In this document: positions 1 to 7,409 of the stretch, one piece after another
How positions within the stretch are numbered: position 1 is the stretch's first letter
How the letters are laid out: every line of letters begins with the position of its first letter
Source of the DNA: Pseudomonas sp. AL03
Lineage (GTDB): Bacteria; Pseudomonadota; Gammaproteobacteria; Pseudomonadales; Pseudomonadaceae
Reading direction: 5' to 3'
DNA length: 64,000 bases
Assembly: GCF_029960815.1 (NCBI RefSeq)
Contig: NZ_JASBRE010000024.1
Location: 1-64,000, forward strand
Position numbers and translations under genes: made by a program
The notes under the pieces: model-generated
The model's input: the letters and a program-made list of their open reading frames with translations, nothing else
The model's database searches: none
Told to the model about the DNA's origin: nothing

Positions 1-2
1 GC

Positions 3-248
3 CGAATGTCGAAATGTGGCAACGCCTACTTACGCGCAGCGATGTTCATGCCGGCCATGACGGCGATCCGCTGTGACGAGAATGTGAAGGCTTTCTACGA
101 GGCGCTGGTAGCTCGCGGCAAGAAGAAAATGCAGGCCATTGGAGCGGTGATGCGCAAGTACCTGACGGGTTTATGGGCTTGCATGCGCTCCGGCGAAGAA
201 TTTGATACGGCCAAGCTTTTTAGCGAAAAACATCTCGCGAAAGCTTGA
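3..248 (+). CDS. IS110-family transposase, C-terminal end (partial at window start)
   Basis: The frame is open to the left edge of the window and ends with TGA at 246-248, so only about the last 80 residues are seen. The segment CGNAYLRAAMFMPAM followed by TAIR resembles the C-terminal (Transposase_20) part of IS110-family DEDD transposases, which usually reads SKSGNxxLRxxLYxxA. It would be the strand-transfer protein of an insertion sequence lying mostly upstream. IS110 elements lack classical terminal inverted repeats, so the element end cannot be fixed from the sequence alone. A REP half begins 32 bp after the stop, which matters because several Pseudomonas IS110 elements insert into REPs. 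Whether the missing N-terminal part is intact is unknown. Confidence 0.8.
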   Translation, partial: RMSKCGNAYLRAAMFMPAMTAIRCDENVKAFYEALVARGKKKMQAIGAVMRKYLTGLWACMRSGEEFDTAKLFSEKHLAKA

Positions 249-280
249 CCGTGAACAGAGTATCTACAGGTCTAGGTGAT

Positions 281-308
281 CTGTAGGAGCGAGGCTTGCC
301 CGCGAAGG
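281..308 (+). repeat. Solitary REP half, family R2 (TGTAGGAGCGAGGCTTGCCC)
   Basis: One copy of the TGTAGGAGCGAGGCTTGCCC repeat that elsewhere in this window occurs in inverted pairs. The rest of the 249-398 gap shows nothing recognisable. Confidence 0.85.
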
Positions 309-398
309 GATCGCCCCAATCCGGAGAAAACAAATTAGCTATCCGCATCGCCAGTAATTCGCCCTCTCGCTGATCCTCGCGCAACCCCAACGACCGGC

Positions 399-1769
399 TC
401 ATTCCACCGCTCCAATATCAAACGCCAGCGGCTGGGCCGACTTCTGCCCAATCCCATACCAGTCCAGCTTGCGGGTCAGCACCATGAACACGCCCAGCAA
501 ACCGAACAACAGCAGCGACCCCATCAACAACGCGTAATCCTCTGCACTCAGCAAGCCGTAGAGCAAGCCGTACAACGCCGCCAATCCCGCCGAAAAACTC
601 AAGCCGTGACGTACGCTGCGCAACACATGGCAGACATAAAAGCCGATCAACAACACACAGCCGCTTGCCGACAACAGGTACGCCAGGGTAAAGCCGATGT
701 GTTCGGACAGCGACAGCAACAGCAGATAGAAAAACGCCAAGGCCACGCCCACCAGAGCGTATTGCACTGGGTGTACCGCGAGGCTTTTCAGCACTTCGAA
801 GAGGAAGAAACCAGCGAAGGTCAGGACGATAAACAGCAACGCGTATTTGATGGCCCGATCGCTTTTCAGGTACTGATCCACCGGGTCGATGAAGCTCACC
901 CCGAAACTACGGCCGGTGTAGGCTTCGCAACCGCCGCCGGACACGCAGCGGCTCAAGGCCTCTTGAAGGTTGGTCGAGAAAAACGAGGTCTGCCAATGGG
1001 CAGTGAAGCCCTGATCGCTGACTTCACGTTGGGCCGGCAGGTAATTGCCGATGAAGCTCGGATGCGGCCAATTGGCGGCCAGCGAAACCTTGCTGGTCTT
1101 GCCCACCGGCAGGATCTGTAACTGACCAGTGCCTTGCAGACGCAGGTCGAAACCGAAGGCCAGTTCCGTGGTTTGTTTCGCGTTGAGCGCCGGCAGGGTG
1201 ACATGCACGCCCTCCCCCAACCAGCCCACCTGGCTACCGGGGACGAAGTCGAGTTTCTGGCCATTGAGCTCGAGTTTCAGGGCGTTTTCGATGCCGCGAA
1301 TGTCGCTGATCCCAACCGCCAAAAACGGCTGATCGAACTGGTAATCGACGAAGTCGTCCTTGATACCCAATTGAGCAGGTACCGAAAAATGCCCACTGAT
1401 GCGGTTGTCCGCATGAAACAGACGCGCCTCATAAATGCCTCTAGCACGCAGTTCGGTCTGGACCTTGCCGTCGAGTTCGAAGCGCTCCGGGAGGAAATAC
1501 AAACGGCCGCGTTCTTCACCCACTTCCTGGTAACGCTGGTTGGTTTTCTCGTTGAGCTTCCAGGTGCGCACCACTTTGCGATACGGCACCACCATCAACG
1601 GCCCGCTCAGTTGCTGGCTGTAGCTGGAACTGCGGGCGATGTCTTCGAGGACACCGTCGCGCAGTTGCTGACGGTCCTGGATGATGCCGTTGATCATCAG
1701 GAGCGGGATCAGCAACAACAGAATCAGAAGGGCAATTGCCCCGAGTTTTAGGGTCAGGCTGCGGTTCAT
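399..1769 (-). CDS. creD: Inner membrane protein CreD
   Basis: 456-residue CreD-family protein. It has one N-terminal membrane segment (about residues 8-28), a large extracytoplasmic domain (about 30-310) and a hydrophobic C-terminal half with roughly five or six helices (about 312-440), the family architecture. CreD is the main effector of the CreBC two-component system. In pseudomonads it is linked to beta-lactam response, biofilm and envelope homeostasis, but its biochemistry is unknown. It is the last gene of creB-creC-creD on the minus strand, 88 bp after creC. Its ribosome site GGGAGAG lies inside a strong hairpin (1772-1799), so translation may be controlled. A conserved CreB box was looked for but not confirmed. 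Confidence 0.93.
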   Translation of the reverse strand: MNRSLTLKLGAIALLILLLLIPLLMINGIIQDRQQLRDGVLEDIARSSSYSQQLSGPLMVVPYRKVVRTWKLNEKTNQRYQEVGEERGRLYFLPERFELDGKVQTELRARGIYEARLFHADNRISGHFSVPAQLGIKDDFVDYQFDQPFLAVGISDIRGIENALKLELNGQKLDFVPGSQVGWLGEGVHVTLPALNAKQTTELAFGFDLRLQGTGQLQILPVGKTSKVSLAANWPHPSFIGNYLPAQREVSDQGFTAHWQTSFFSTNLQEALSRCVSGGGCEAYTGRSFGVSFIDPVDQYLKSDRAIKYALLFIVLTFAGFFLFEVLKSLAVHPVQYALVGVALAFFYLLLLSLSEHIGFTLAYLLSASGCVLLIGFYVCHVLRSVRHGLSFSAGLAALYGLLYGLLSAEDYALLMGSLLLFGLLGVFMVLTRKLDWYGIGQKSAQPLAFDIGAVE

Positions 1770-1771
1770 GG

Positions 1772-1799
1772 GACTCTCCCTGTTTGGATGGGGAGAGTC
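1772..1799 (-). promoter_or_regulatory. Hairpin covering the creD ribosome binding site
   Basis: GACTCTCCC at 1772-1780 pairs exactly with GGGAGAGTC at 1791-1799 around a 10-nt loop. Read on the minus strand, the 3' arm carries the Shine-Dalgarno-like GGGAGAG just before the creD ATG (1767-1769). It could reduce creD translation or act as a processing site between creC and creD. No T-tract follows the stem, so it is not a classical terminator. Confidence 0.6.
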
Positions 1800-1857
1800 T
1801 GGGATGGGCGTGTGGGGAATTTATGGGAGAACTGTGGAGAGTGTGTGGAGACTGGCG

Positions 1858-3276
1858 CTAAGGCAGGTGCAACATGACCTCTACACCACCATCGACGTTA
1901 CCGATGCTCATCACGCCACCATGCAGCTTCACCACTTCCTCAACAAAGTTAAGCCCCAACCCCGTGCTCTTGCGCCCGCTGTCCGGTCGCGGCAATGAGT
2001 AAAACCGCTCACTCAACCTCGGCAGCGCATAGTCGGGAATCGCTTCCGCCTGGTTAAACAGTCTGAACTCGATCTGTTCCCCAATGCGCTCGGCACTGAA
2101 TCGCAGCAAGCCATGAGTCGGAGTGAAATCCAAAGCATTTTCCAGCAGATTCCCCAGCGCCTGACGCAACAGAAACGGTTCGCCGAGCAGGTTCAAATCC
2201 GCCGCAATCCGTTGTTCCACGCGCAACTGCTTGCCTTCGATGCGCGCCGCCTGAGCGCTCAGCCATTCATCTACCAACTTCGCCAGCGGCACCGCCACCC
2301 GCTCCTCCAATCCTTGGCGCTGTTCAACTTGAGCCAGGTTCAACAGCCGCTCGATCAACTGCTGCATCCGCACACTTTCGCTGTCGATATTGCTGACAAA
2401 GCGCTGCCGCTGGGCCAGCGGTATCTCGCCTTGCAGCAACTCCGCCGCGCCGCGAATCGCCGCCAGCGGGCTTTTCAGTTCGTGGGTCAATGTATGTACG
2501 TAACGCTCGACGTAGGCTTTGCCTTCGAGTTGCGTACGCATCTGCTCAACCGCCGTCGCCAGTTGTTCCAGTTCGCCGCCACGATAGTGCGGAACCTCGA
2601 CCCTGCGGCCCTCACTCACCGCTTGGGCGTACACCGTCAACCGCCGTAAAGCAGCGCTCAACCACCAGGACAACAACGCGCCGAACAGCAGACCAAGGCC
2701 GATCAGCCCGGCCCCCCAGGCGAGTAATCGCCGTTCAGTGCGATCAACGTAAGGCTGCAACGAGCTGTTGGGTTTGGCGACGGTGACCACGCCGATGATC
2801 TGGCCGTTGTCGCGAATCGGGGCACCGACGTGCATCACCGAGGCGTTCGGATCGCTCGGATCGCTGCGGCTGGAACGCGCGCCATATTCGCCACGCAGGG
2901 TCAGTAAAACGTCGTTCCAGCGCGAGTAGTCCTGGCCCACCGCGACGCCACTGGAATCCAGAACGACAATGCCCTTGGCATCGGTGACGTAGATGCGGTG
3001 GTTGACCTGGTTCTTCGGCAATCCCCAGATGCTCGCCTTCGGTTGCCGTTCGCCATAGGCCTTGAGCAGTTCGGGCCAGCGGTTCTGATTCAGGGTACCG
3101 GCCTTGAAGTCGTCGCGCAGGATTTCGGCCATCAGGTTAGCGGTGTCGACCAGCGTTTCTTCGGTGGACTGGCGCACGCCGGGACGGATTTCTTCCATCA
3201 CGGTGTTCAGCACAAAGTAGCCGGTCAGGCCGATAAACAGCACGTAGACCAGAAAAATCCGGATCCCCAGCGGCAT
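1858..3276 (-). CDS. creC: Sensor histidine kinase CreC
   Basis: 472-residue membrane kinase. Membrane segments lie at about 5-26 and 185-206 and flank a periplasmic sensor domain. A HAMP linker (about 207-260) leads to the HisKA domain with phosphoacceptor His265 in THELKSPLAA and to the HATPase domain with the N box NLLENALDFTP (376-386) and the glycine box STGLGLNF (437-444). It phosphorylates CreB. In enteric bacteria the signal is tied to carbon metabolism; in Pseudomonas the system responds to PBP4 inhibition by beta-lactams. The start codon overlaps the creB stop by one base (TGATG), indicating translational coupling. The full set of kinase motifs is present. Confidence 0.93.
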   Translation of the reverse strand: MPLGIRIFLVYVLFIGLTGYFVLNTVMEEIRPGVRQSTEETLVDTANLMAEILRDDFKAGTLNQNRWPELLKAYGERQPKASIWGLPKNQVNHRIYVTDAKGIVVLDSSGVAVGQDYSRWNDVLLTLRGEYGARSSRSDPSDPNASVMHVGAPIRDNGQIIGVVTVAKPNSSLQPYVDRTERRLLAWGAGLIGLGLLFGALLSWWLSAALRRLTVYAQAVSEGRRVEVPHYRGGELEQLATAVEQMRTQLEGKAYVERYVHTLTHELKSPLAAIRGAAELLQGEIPLAQRQRFVSNIDSESVRMQQLIERLLNLAQVEQRQGLEERVAVPLAKLVDEWLSAQAARIEGKQLRVEQRIAADLNLLGEPFLLRQALGNLLENALDFTPTHGLLRFSAERIGEQIEFRLFNQAEAIPDYALPRLSERFYSLPRPDSGRKSTGLGLNFVEEVVKLHGGVMSIGNVDGGVEVMLHLP

Positions 3277-3956
3277 CAGCTACGCCCCGGGCTGTAGCTG
3301 TAACCGAGGCCGCGATGGGTCTGGATGGGTTCCGCGTCGGCCTTTACCCGGCGCAGTTTGGCGCGCACGCTTTTGATGTGGCTGTCGATACTGCGTTCGT
3401 AACCGGCATCAGCGGCGACCCCCAGCGCGTCGAGCAATTGCTCGCGGCTGAAGACGCGTTCGGGTTGGTCCAGCAGGCAGTGCAGCAGGCGGAACTCATG
3501 GCGCGTCAGGGTTAGTGGCTGACCGCGATAGTTGATCTGCACCCGCTCGCTGTCGATGCGAAACAGTGCCGATGACACCTCGGCCGCCGCTCGCGGCGCC
3601 GTGCGTTTGAGAATCGCCCGAGCCCGCGCCGCCACTTCCCGCGGGCTGAACGGCTTGACCACATAATCGTCGGCACCGATTTCCAGGCCCACGACGCGAT
3701 CGATTTCAGCATCACGGGCGCTGAGGAAAATCACCGGCACTTCGCTGAAACGCCGCAATTGCTTGCAGGTCTCGAAGCCGCTGATATCCGGCAGACCAAT
3801 GTCGAGAATGATCAGGTCGGCCGGGGTCTGGCGCTGATGCGCAAGCGCCGCCGCGCCAAGGCTCAACCAGGTGGTGGTGAAGCCCTCGCCCTGCAACGCG
3901 AACGTCAGGGTGTCAGCAATTGCCACTTCGTCTTCGACAATCAGGATATGAGGCAT
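3276..3956 (-). CDS. creB: Response regulator CreB
   Basis: 226-residue OmpR/PhoB-type regulator. The receiver domain (about 1-120) has the acidic pair in VEDE (E8, D9), phospho-acceptor Asp52 in LDIGLPD, Ser79 and Lys101 in VVKPFSPRE. The C-terminal winged helix (about 128-224) contains LTLTRHEFRLLHCLL and ends in THRGLGYSYSP, typical of the family. It is expected to bind repeated TTCAC-type CreB boxes and activate creD. It is first in creB-creC-creD and partner of the overlapping creC. Assignment as CreB rather than another PhoB-like regulator relies on the downstream creC and creD. Confidence 0.92.
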   Translation of the reverse strand: MPHILIVEDEVAIADTLTFALQGEGFTTTWLSLGAAALAHQRQTPADLIILDIGLPDISGFETCKQLRRFSEVPVIFLSARDAEIDRVVGLEIGADDYVVKPFSPREVAARARAILKRTAPRAAAEVSSALFRIDSERVQINYRGQPLTLTRHEFRLLHCLLDQPERVFSREQLLDALGVAADAGYERSIDSHIKSVRAKLRRVKADAEPIQTHRGLGYSYSPGRS

Positions 3957-4030
3957 GGCGTCCGAGCCCGGCAGTTAAGTGGGCGAACGGTGCCCCAAGG
4001 CTCACGTCACGTCAATGAGCGCCCTTGAAA

Positions 4031-4537
4031 TCAGCAGTCGGGTTTGTCCGCCGTAAAGCGCCGCGCCGGGTTCACCGCCGCGCCGAATTCACGCAAGGCT
4101 TTGGCACCGATCAACAAAGGGTAGTTAAAGCTGCTGCGGTCGGTGAGATTGACCTCCACCGTGCGTTTAACGTTGCCCAGGCACAATTCCAGATCGACTA
4201 CCGGACGTTTGGTGGGTGCGCTGTCGTCCTTCTCATCCTCGTCTTCTTCGGAGCGGGTCTTGATCTTGCTGATCCGCGCGACTTTGTGTTCGTAGACCTT
4301 GTTGCTCGCGTCTTTGGTGCCGAGGCGGAAGCGCACCCACTCGTCGCCATCGCGGGTGAAGGTTTCGATGTCTTTGGCCGACAGCGACGCCGTCAGGGCA
4401 CCGGTGTCCATTTTGGCCTTGAGGACTTCGCCGCCGATTTCCGGCAGTGCGATGTATTCGTAGCGCCCGTACAGGGTCGGCTCAGCGGCCAGGACCGGCA
4501 GGGCCACGAGGGAAAGCAGTGCAAGGAGGGATTTCAC
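4031..4537 (-). CDS. Retropepsin-like aspartic peptidase, RimB/DUF785 type, secreted
   Basis: 168-residue protein with a signal peptide (MKSLLALLSLVALPVLA, cleavage near 17-18). The catalytic-type motif KMDTGALTASL puts Asp44 in a D-T-G triad, and FNYPLLIGAKAL near the C-terminus is the second conserved block of this family, formerly annotated as putative ATP-dependent zinc protease. An acidic insertion (SEEDEDEKDD) lies in the middle. Members are small retropepsin-like enzymes; some are encoded next to RimK-type ligases, which is not the case here. It lies on the minus strand between the creBCD locus and the DUF2780 gene. The export signal places it in the periplasm. The substrate is unknown. 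Confidence 0.8.
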   Translation of the reverse strand: MKSLLALLSLVALPVLAAEPTLYGRYEYIALPEIGGEVLKAKMDTGALTASLSAKDIETFTRDGDEWVRFRLGTKDASNKVYEHKVARISKIKTRSEEDEDEKDDSAPTKRPVVDLELCLGNVKRTVEVNLTDRSSFNYPLLIGAKALREFGAAVNPARRFTADKPDC

Positions 4538-4635
4538 GTATTGGGCTTCCTTGAGAAGTGAACAACGGGATTTTAGACCGTTGTTGAGTTGATCGTTCCC
4601 ACAAGGTTAACGATCCCAAGGTGAAACATTCGTCG

Positions 4636-5187
4636 TCAACTACCGGTGCCTGCGCCCCAGATCCCGCCCAGGTTTGCCAGCAGCGAACCGCCGACACCCT
4701 GCTGACCGAAAAATTGCAGAAGCACAGGGGCAAACAGGCCGATCATGCCAGTGTCCATGCCCAATGCGCTGAAGGCACTGTTCAGGTCGTTGGTGTTGTT
4801 CACGTTGCCCAAGACGTTGTTCAGACCTGCCGCTGTACCGGACGAGCCAAGCAAGCCGCTGAGGACGCCCAGTTCACCGCCACCCGACAGTAAGTCGATT
4901 CCGGGCACGCTTTTGGACAACTCCGAGTAGTCGGTCGAACTCAATTGATTCTTCGCCAGACCGAGCATCGCCCCGGCACCGCCAATGGCTTGTTGTGGCG
5001 TCACGTTCAATTGGCTGAGCGCACTCAGCAGACCGGCCGTCTGCGAGGTCGGCGCGGCTGCGGTGGCGTCATCGCCCTGCGTGCCGGAGATGGCATTGGC
5101 CGCATCGAACAGGCTGAACTGAGCAAAGACCGGGCTGGCCGCCAGACACATCAGCGAAGCCAGTACAAAACTGCGTGAAATCTTCAT
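4636..5187 (-). CDS. Secreted DUF2780-family protein
   Basis: 183-residue protein starting at the ATG at 5185-5187, which is preceded on the minus strand by GAGGATGTCTGG, a good ribosome site; the longer open frame upstream is not supported. It has a signal peptide (MKISRSFVLASLMCLAASPVFA) and a Gly/Ser/Leu-rich body with LSALSQLNVTPQQAIGGAGA and a hydrophobic C-terminal stretch (GMIGLFAPVLLQFFG). This composition matches the DUF2780 (VcgC/VcgE-like) group of exported proteins of unknown function. It is monocistronic, on the minus strand, and divergent from the fasciclin gene at 5403. No enzymatic motif is visible. Confidence 0.75.
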   Translation of the reverse strand: MKISRSFVLASLMCLAASPVFAQFSLFDAANAISGTQGDDATAAAPTSQTAGLLSALSQLNVTPQQAIGGAGAMLGLAKNQLSSTDYSELSKSVPGIDLLSGGGELGVLSGLLGSSGTAAGLNNVLGNVNNTNDLNSAFSALGMDTGMIGLFAPVLLQFFGQQGVGGSLLANLGGIWGAGTGS

Positions 5188-5402
5188 CCAGACATCCTCA
5201 AGTGCCATGAAAACCACCCGGCAATGGGCGGCGAAAAACTGTGTGTTTGACTGGCACCCCAGGGGATTGTTCCCAGCCTTGGCGAGCCCCAGACGAACAG
5301 TCAAAAAAGAATTTACCGGCGCTGCATCCACTCTGGCCCCGCCCGCGTATATCAAGCACGGACAGACATTCCTGACCGATTCCCTGCACGAGGATCATCA
5401 CC

Positions 5403-5993
5403 ATGAAACGCACTTCGATCAAAACGCCATTGATTGCCAGCCTGCTGACCCTGGCCTTGGGCGGCGGGGCCGCCCTGAACACCGTGCAAGCGGCAGACAC
5501 GAACCATGCTGTCATCGTCGGCGGCCAGAGCATGCTGCCGAGCAAAGACATCATCGATAACGCGGTGAACTCCGCCGACCACACCACCCTGGTCGCCGCC
5601 GTGAAAGCCGCTGGCCTGGTGGAAACCCTCAAGGGCAAAGGCCCGTTCACCGTGTTCGCCCCGGTTAACTCAGCCTTCGCCGCCCTGCCAGCCGGCACTG
5701 TCGACACCCTGCTCAAACCCGCCAACAAGGCGACCCTGACTCACGTCCTCACCTACCACGTCGTCGCCGGGAAACTCGACATGATGACCCTGGCCGAGAA
5801 GATCAAGGCCGGTGGCGGCAAAGCCGAACTGACCACCGTCGCGGGCGGCAAGCTTTGGGCGATGATGAACGGCCCGCACAACATCACGATCAAGGATGAA
5901 AAAGGTGACGTCGCCGACATCACCACCTATGACGTGTACCAGTCCAACGGCGTGATTCAGGTCATCGACAAAGTGTTGATGCCGAAAAGCTGA
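5403..5993 (+). CDS. Secreted fasciclin (FAS1) domain protein
   Basis: 196 residues with an N-terminal signal peptide (about 1-30, ending near TVQAAD) and one FAS1 domain (about 45-195). The conserved FAS1 blocks FTVFAPVNSAFAAL and LTHVLTYHVVAGKL are present, with IQVIDKVLMP at the end. FAS1 proteins mediate adhesion or protein-protein contacts outside the cytoplasm. A terminator follows at once (6000-6032), so it has its own transcript, but an ECF sigma factor and anti-sigma factor come next on the same strand, and fasciclin genes are recurrent neighbours of such modules. The start is supported by the upstream GAGGATCATCACC. Confidence 0.9.
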   Translation: MKRTSIKTPLIASLLTLALGGGAALNTVQAADTNHAVIVGGQSMLPSKDIIDNAVNSADHTTLVAAVKAAGLVETLKGKGPFTVFAPVNSAFAALPAGTVDTLLKPANKATLTHVLTYHVVAGKLDMMTLAEKIKAGGGKAELTTVAGGKLWAMMNGPHNITIKDEKGDVADITTYDVYQSNGVIQVIDKVLMPKS

Positions 5994-5999
5994 GGGCTG

Positions 6000-6032
6000 C
6001 CGCCGACCCTGTCCATCGGGGTCGGCGGTTTT
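6000..6032 (+). terminator. Rho-independent terminator after the fasciclin gene
   Basis: CCGCCGACCC (6000-6009) and GGGTCGGCGG (6019-6028) form a 10-bp stem followed by TTTT. Confidence 0.85.
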
Positions 6033-6047
6033 GCGAGGTGGCCACCC

Positions 6048-6683
6048 GTGAATGGAACAACCGCGCACCGTGAACTAACCTCTGCCTGCAACCGGCACCT
6101 CACGCAGCCCACCTCGATTGCCTGGAGAACTGCTATTCCCACCGTCGACGCCGACCAACTCAGGCAGCTTCTGGCCCAGTGTTCACTGGGCGACCGCCGC
6201 GCTTTCGAGACGCTTTACCGCAGCGTCGGCCCTCGGCTGCATGGCGTAGCGCTGCGGTTCATGGGGCGGCCGGACCTGGCTGAAGAAGTGCTGCAGGAAA
6301 GCTTCGTGCGCATCTGGAACAATGCTTCGCGCTATGAGGCGCATCTGTCGGCACCGCTGACCTGGATGATCAACATCACCCGTCATCAGGCCATCGATCA
6401 GTTGCGCAAGCACCGCGACCGTCCGTTGACCGACCTTGAAGAACAGGCGCTGGAGGATGAAAGTCCTTCGGCCCACGAACAGCTCAGCAGTGCCCGTGAG
6501 GCCCGCGCCTTGAACCGGTGCCTGGAAAGCCTTGAAGGCATGCAGCGTCAATCGATCACCGTGGCTTACTTTCAGGGGTTGTCGTGTTCCGAACTGGCCG
6601 AACATTTGGCCGCGCCACTGGGCTCGGTGAAATCCTGGATCCGCCGCGGTATGGAGCGCCTGCGCAGGTGCCTTGAATCATGA
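6048..6683 (+). CDS. ECF sigma factor (SigK/RpoE-like)
   Basis: 211 residues from a GTG start at 6048, preceded by GAGGTGG. Region 2 (about 50-120) contains DLAEEVLQESFVRIWNNA and APLTWMINITRHQAIDQLRK; region 4 (about 145-209) contains QRQSITVAYFQGLSCSELAE and GSVKSWIRRGMERLR. This is a complete two-domain ECF sigma factor. Its stop overlaps the ATG of the anti-sigma gene (ATGA, 6680-6683), the usual coupling of an ECF sigma with its anti-sigma. An in-frame ATT at 6135 with GGAG seven bases upstream would remove 29 poorly conserved residues, so the true N-terminus is uncertain. Targets are unknown; the adjacent fasciclin gene is a candidate. Confidence 0.9.
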   Translation: MNGTTAHRELTSACNRHLTQPTSIAWRTAIPTVDADQLRQLLAQCSLGDRRAFETLYRSVGPRLHGVALRFMGRPDLAEEVLQESFVRIWNNASRYEAHLSAPLTWMINITRHQAIDQLRKHRDRPLTDLEEQALEDESPSAHEQLSSAREARALNRCLESLEGMQRQSITVAYFQGLSCSELAEHLAAPLGSVKSWIRRGMERLRRCLES

Positions 6684-7354
6684 ACTATCAAACCCCGACC
6701 CTGCGCCGCGCCCTCGCCGCCGATTACGCTATTGGCTTGATGCCTTCTGCCGCTCGTCGGCGTTTTGAACAGTTGCTGCTGGCAGACACAGCGCTTCGCG
6801 CGGAACTGGCGCAGTGGCAGGAAAGCCTCGCGAGCCTGACCGAAGCCCTGCCGGAGCAACCGGTGCCGGATCGGGTGTGGCAGGGAATTACGGCGCGGAT
6901 TGAGCCGCAAGTGTTGCATATGCCGGAGAAACGTCCGTTCTGGAGCTGGATGCGAGTGACGGCGGCGGTTTGCTCGCTGGTAATCGCCGTCACCTTGGGC
7001 CTGCTCTACAACCGCGACAGTGCGCGTTACAGCGCCACGCTGCTGACTGCCGACGCGCAGCCTGCGCTGAAGGTTGAAGCGCATGAGGATTATTTGAACG
7101 TCGAGCCGTTGACGCTGGCAGCGGTTGATCCGGGGCGCAGTCTGGAGTTGTGGGCGATTCCGGCGGATGGCAAGCCGATTTCACTTGGGGTGATTCCGAC
7201 GGGCGGTAAGGGCCGCGTAGCGCTGAGCGATGTGCAGAAGGTGTTGATCGGCAAACCGATTGGATTGGCGGTGAGTCTTGAGCCGAAGGGTGGGTCGCCG
7301 ACTGGGCAACCGACTGGGCCGGTTCTATATCAAGGGGCGTTGGCAGCCCTTTAA
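6680..7354 (+). CDS. Anti-sigma factor, RskA-like transmembrane protein
   Basis: 224 residues. The cytoplasmic N-terminal part (about 1-75) has LAADYAIGLMPSAARRRFEQ, the anti-sigma helical segment of RskA-type proteins, without the zinc HxxxCxxC motif of ZAS proteins. A membrane helix lies at about 92-112 (VTAAVCSLVIAVTLGLLY), followed by a periplasmic RskA-like C-terminal domain with LELWAIPADGKPISLGVI. It should hold the sigma factor encoded just upstream inactive at the membrane until a periplasmic signal triggers release or proteolysis. Translation is coupled to the sigma gene by a 4-bp overlap. The C-terminus is Gly/Pro rich (KGGSPTGQPTGP). Confidence 0.88.
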   Translation: MNYQTPTLRRALAADYAIGLMPSAARRRFEQLLLADTALRAELAQWQESLASLTEALPEQPVPDRVWQGITARIEPQVLHMPEKRPFWSWMRVTAAVCSLVIAVTLGLLYNRDSARYSATLLTADAQPALKVEAHEDYLNVEPLTLAAVDPGRSLELWAIPADGKPISLGVIPTGGKGRVALSDVQKVLIGKPIGLAVSLEPKGGSPTGQPTGPVLYQGALAAL

Positions 7355-7366
7355 TGACCGAACAAA

Positions 7367-7394
7367 AAAACGGCGACCCGAAGGTCGCCGTTTT
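7367..7394. terminator. Bidirectional terminator between the anti-sigma gene and fdhA
   Basis: AAAACGGCGACC and GGTCGCCGTTTT form a 12-bp stem around CGAA, with A and T tracts on both sides. It lies between converging genes and can serve both strands. Confidence 0.9.
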
Positions 7395-7409
7395 GTTTTG
7401 CCTGAAGCC

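Noticed and set aside
220..402. 60-codon minus-strand frame upstream of creD
   Set aside because: It translates the R2 REP half and has no start signal or homology.
5250..5275. TGGCAC-like motif upstream of the fasciclin gene as a sigma-54 promoter
   Set aside because: The -12 element is not at the required spacing.
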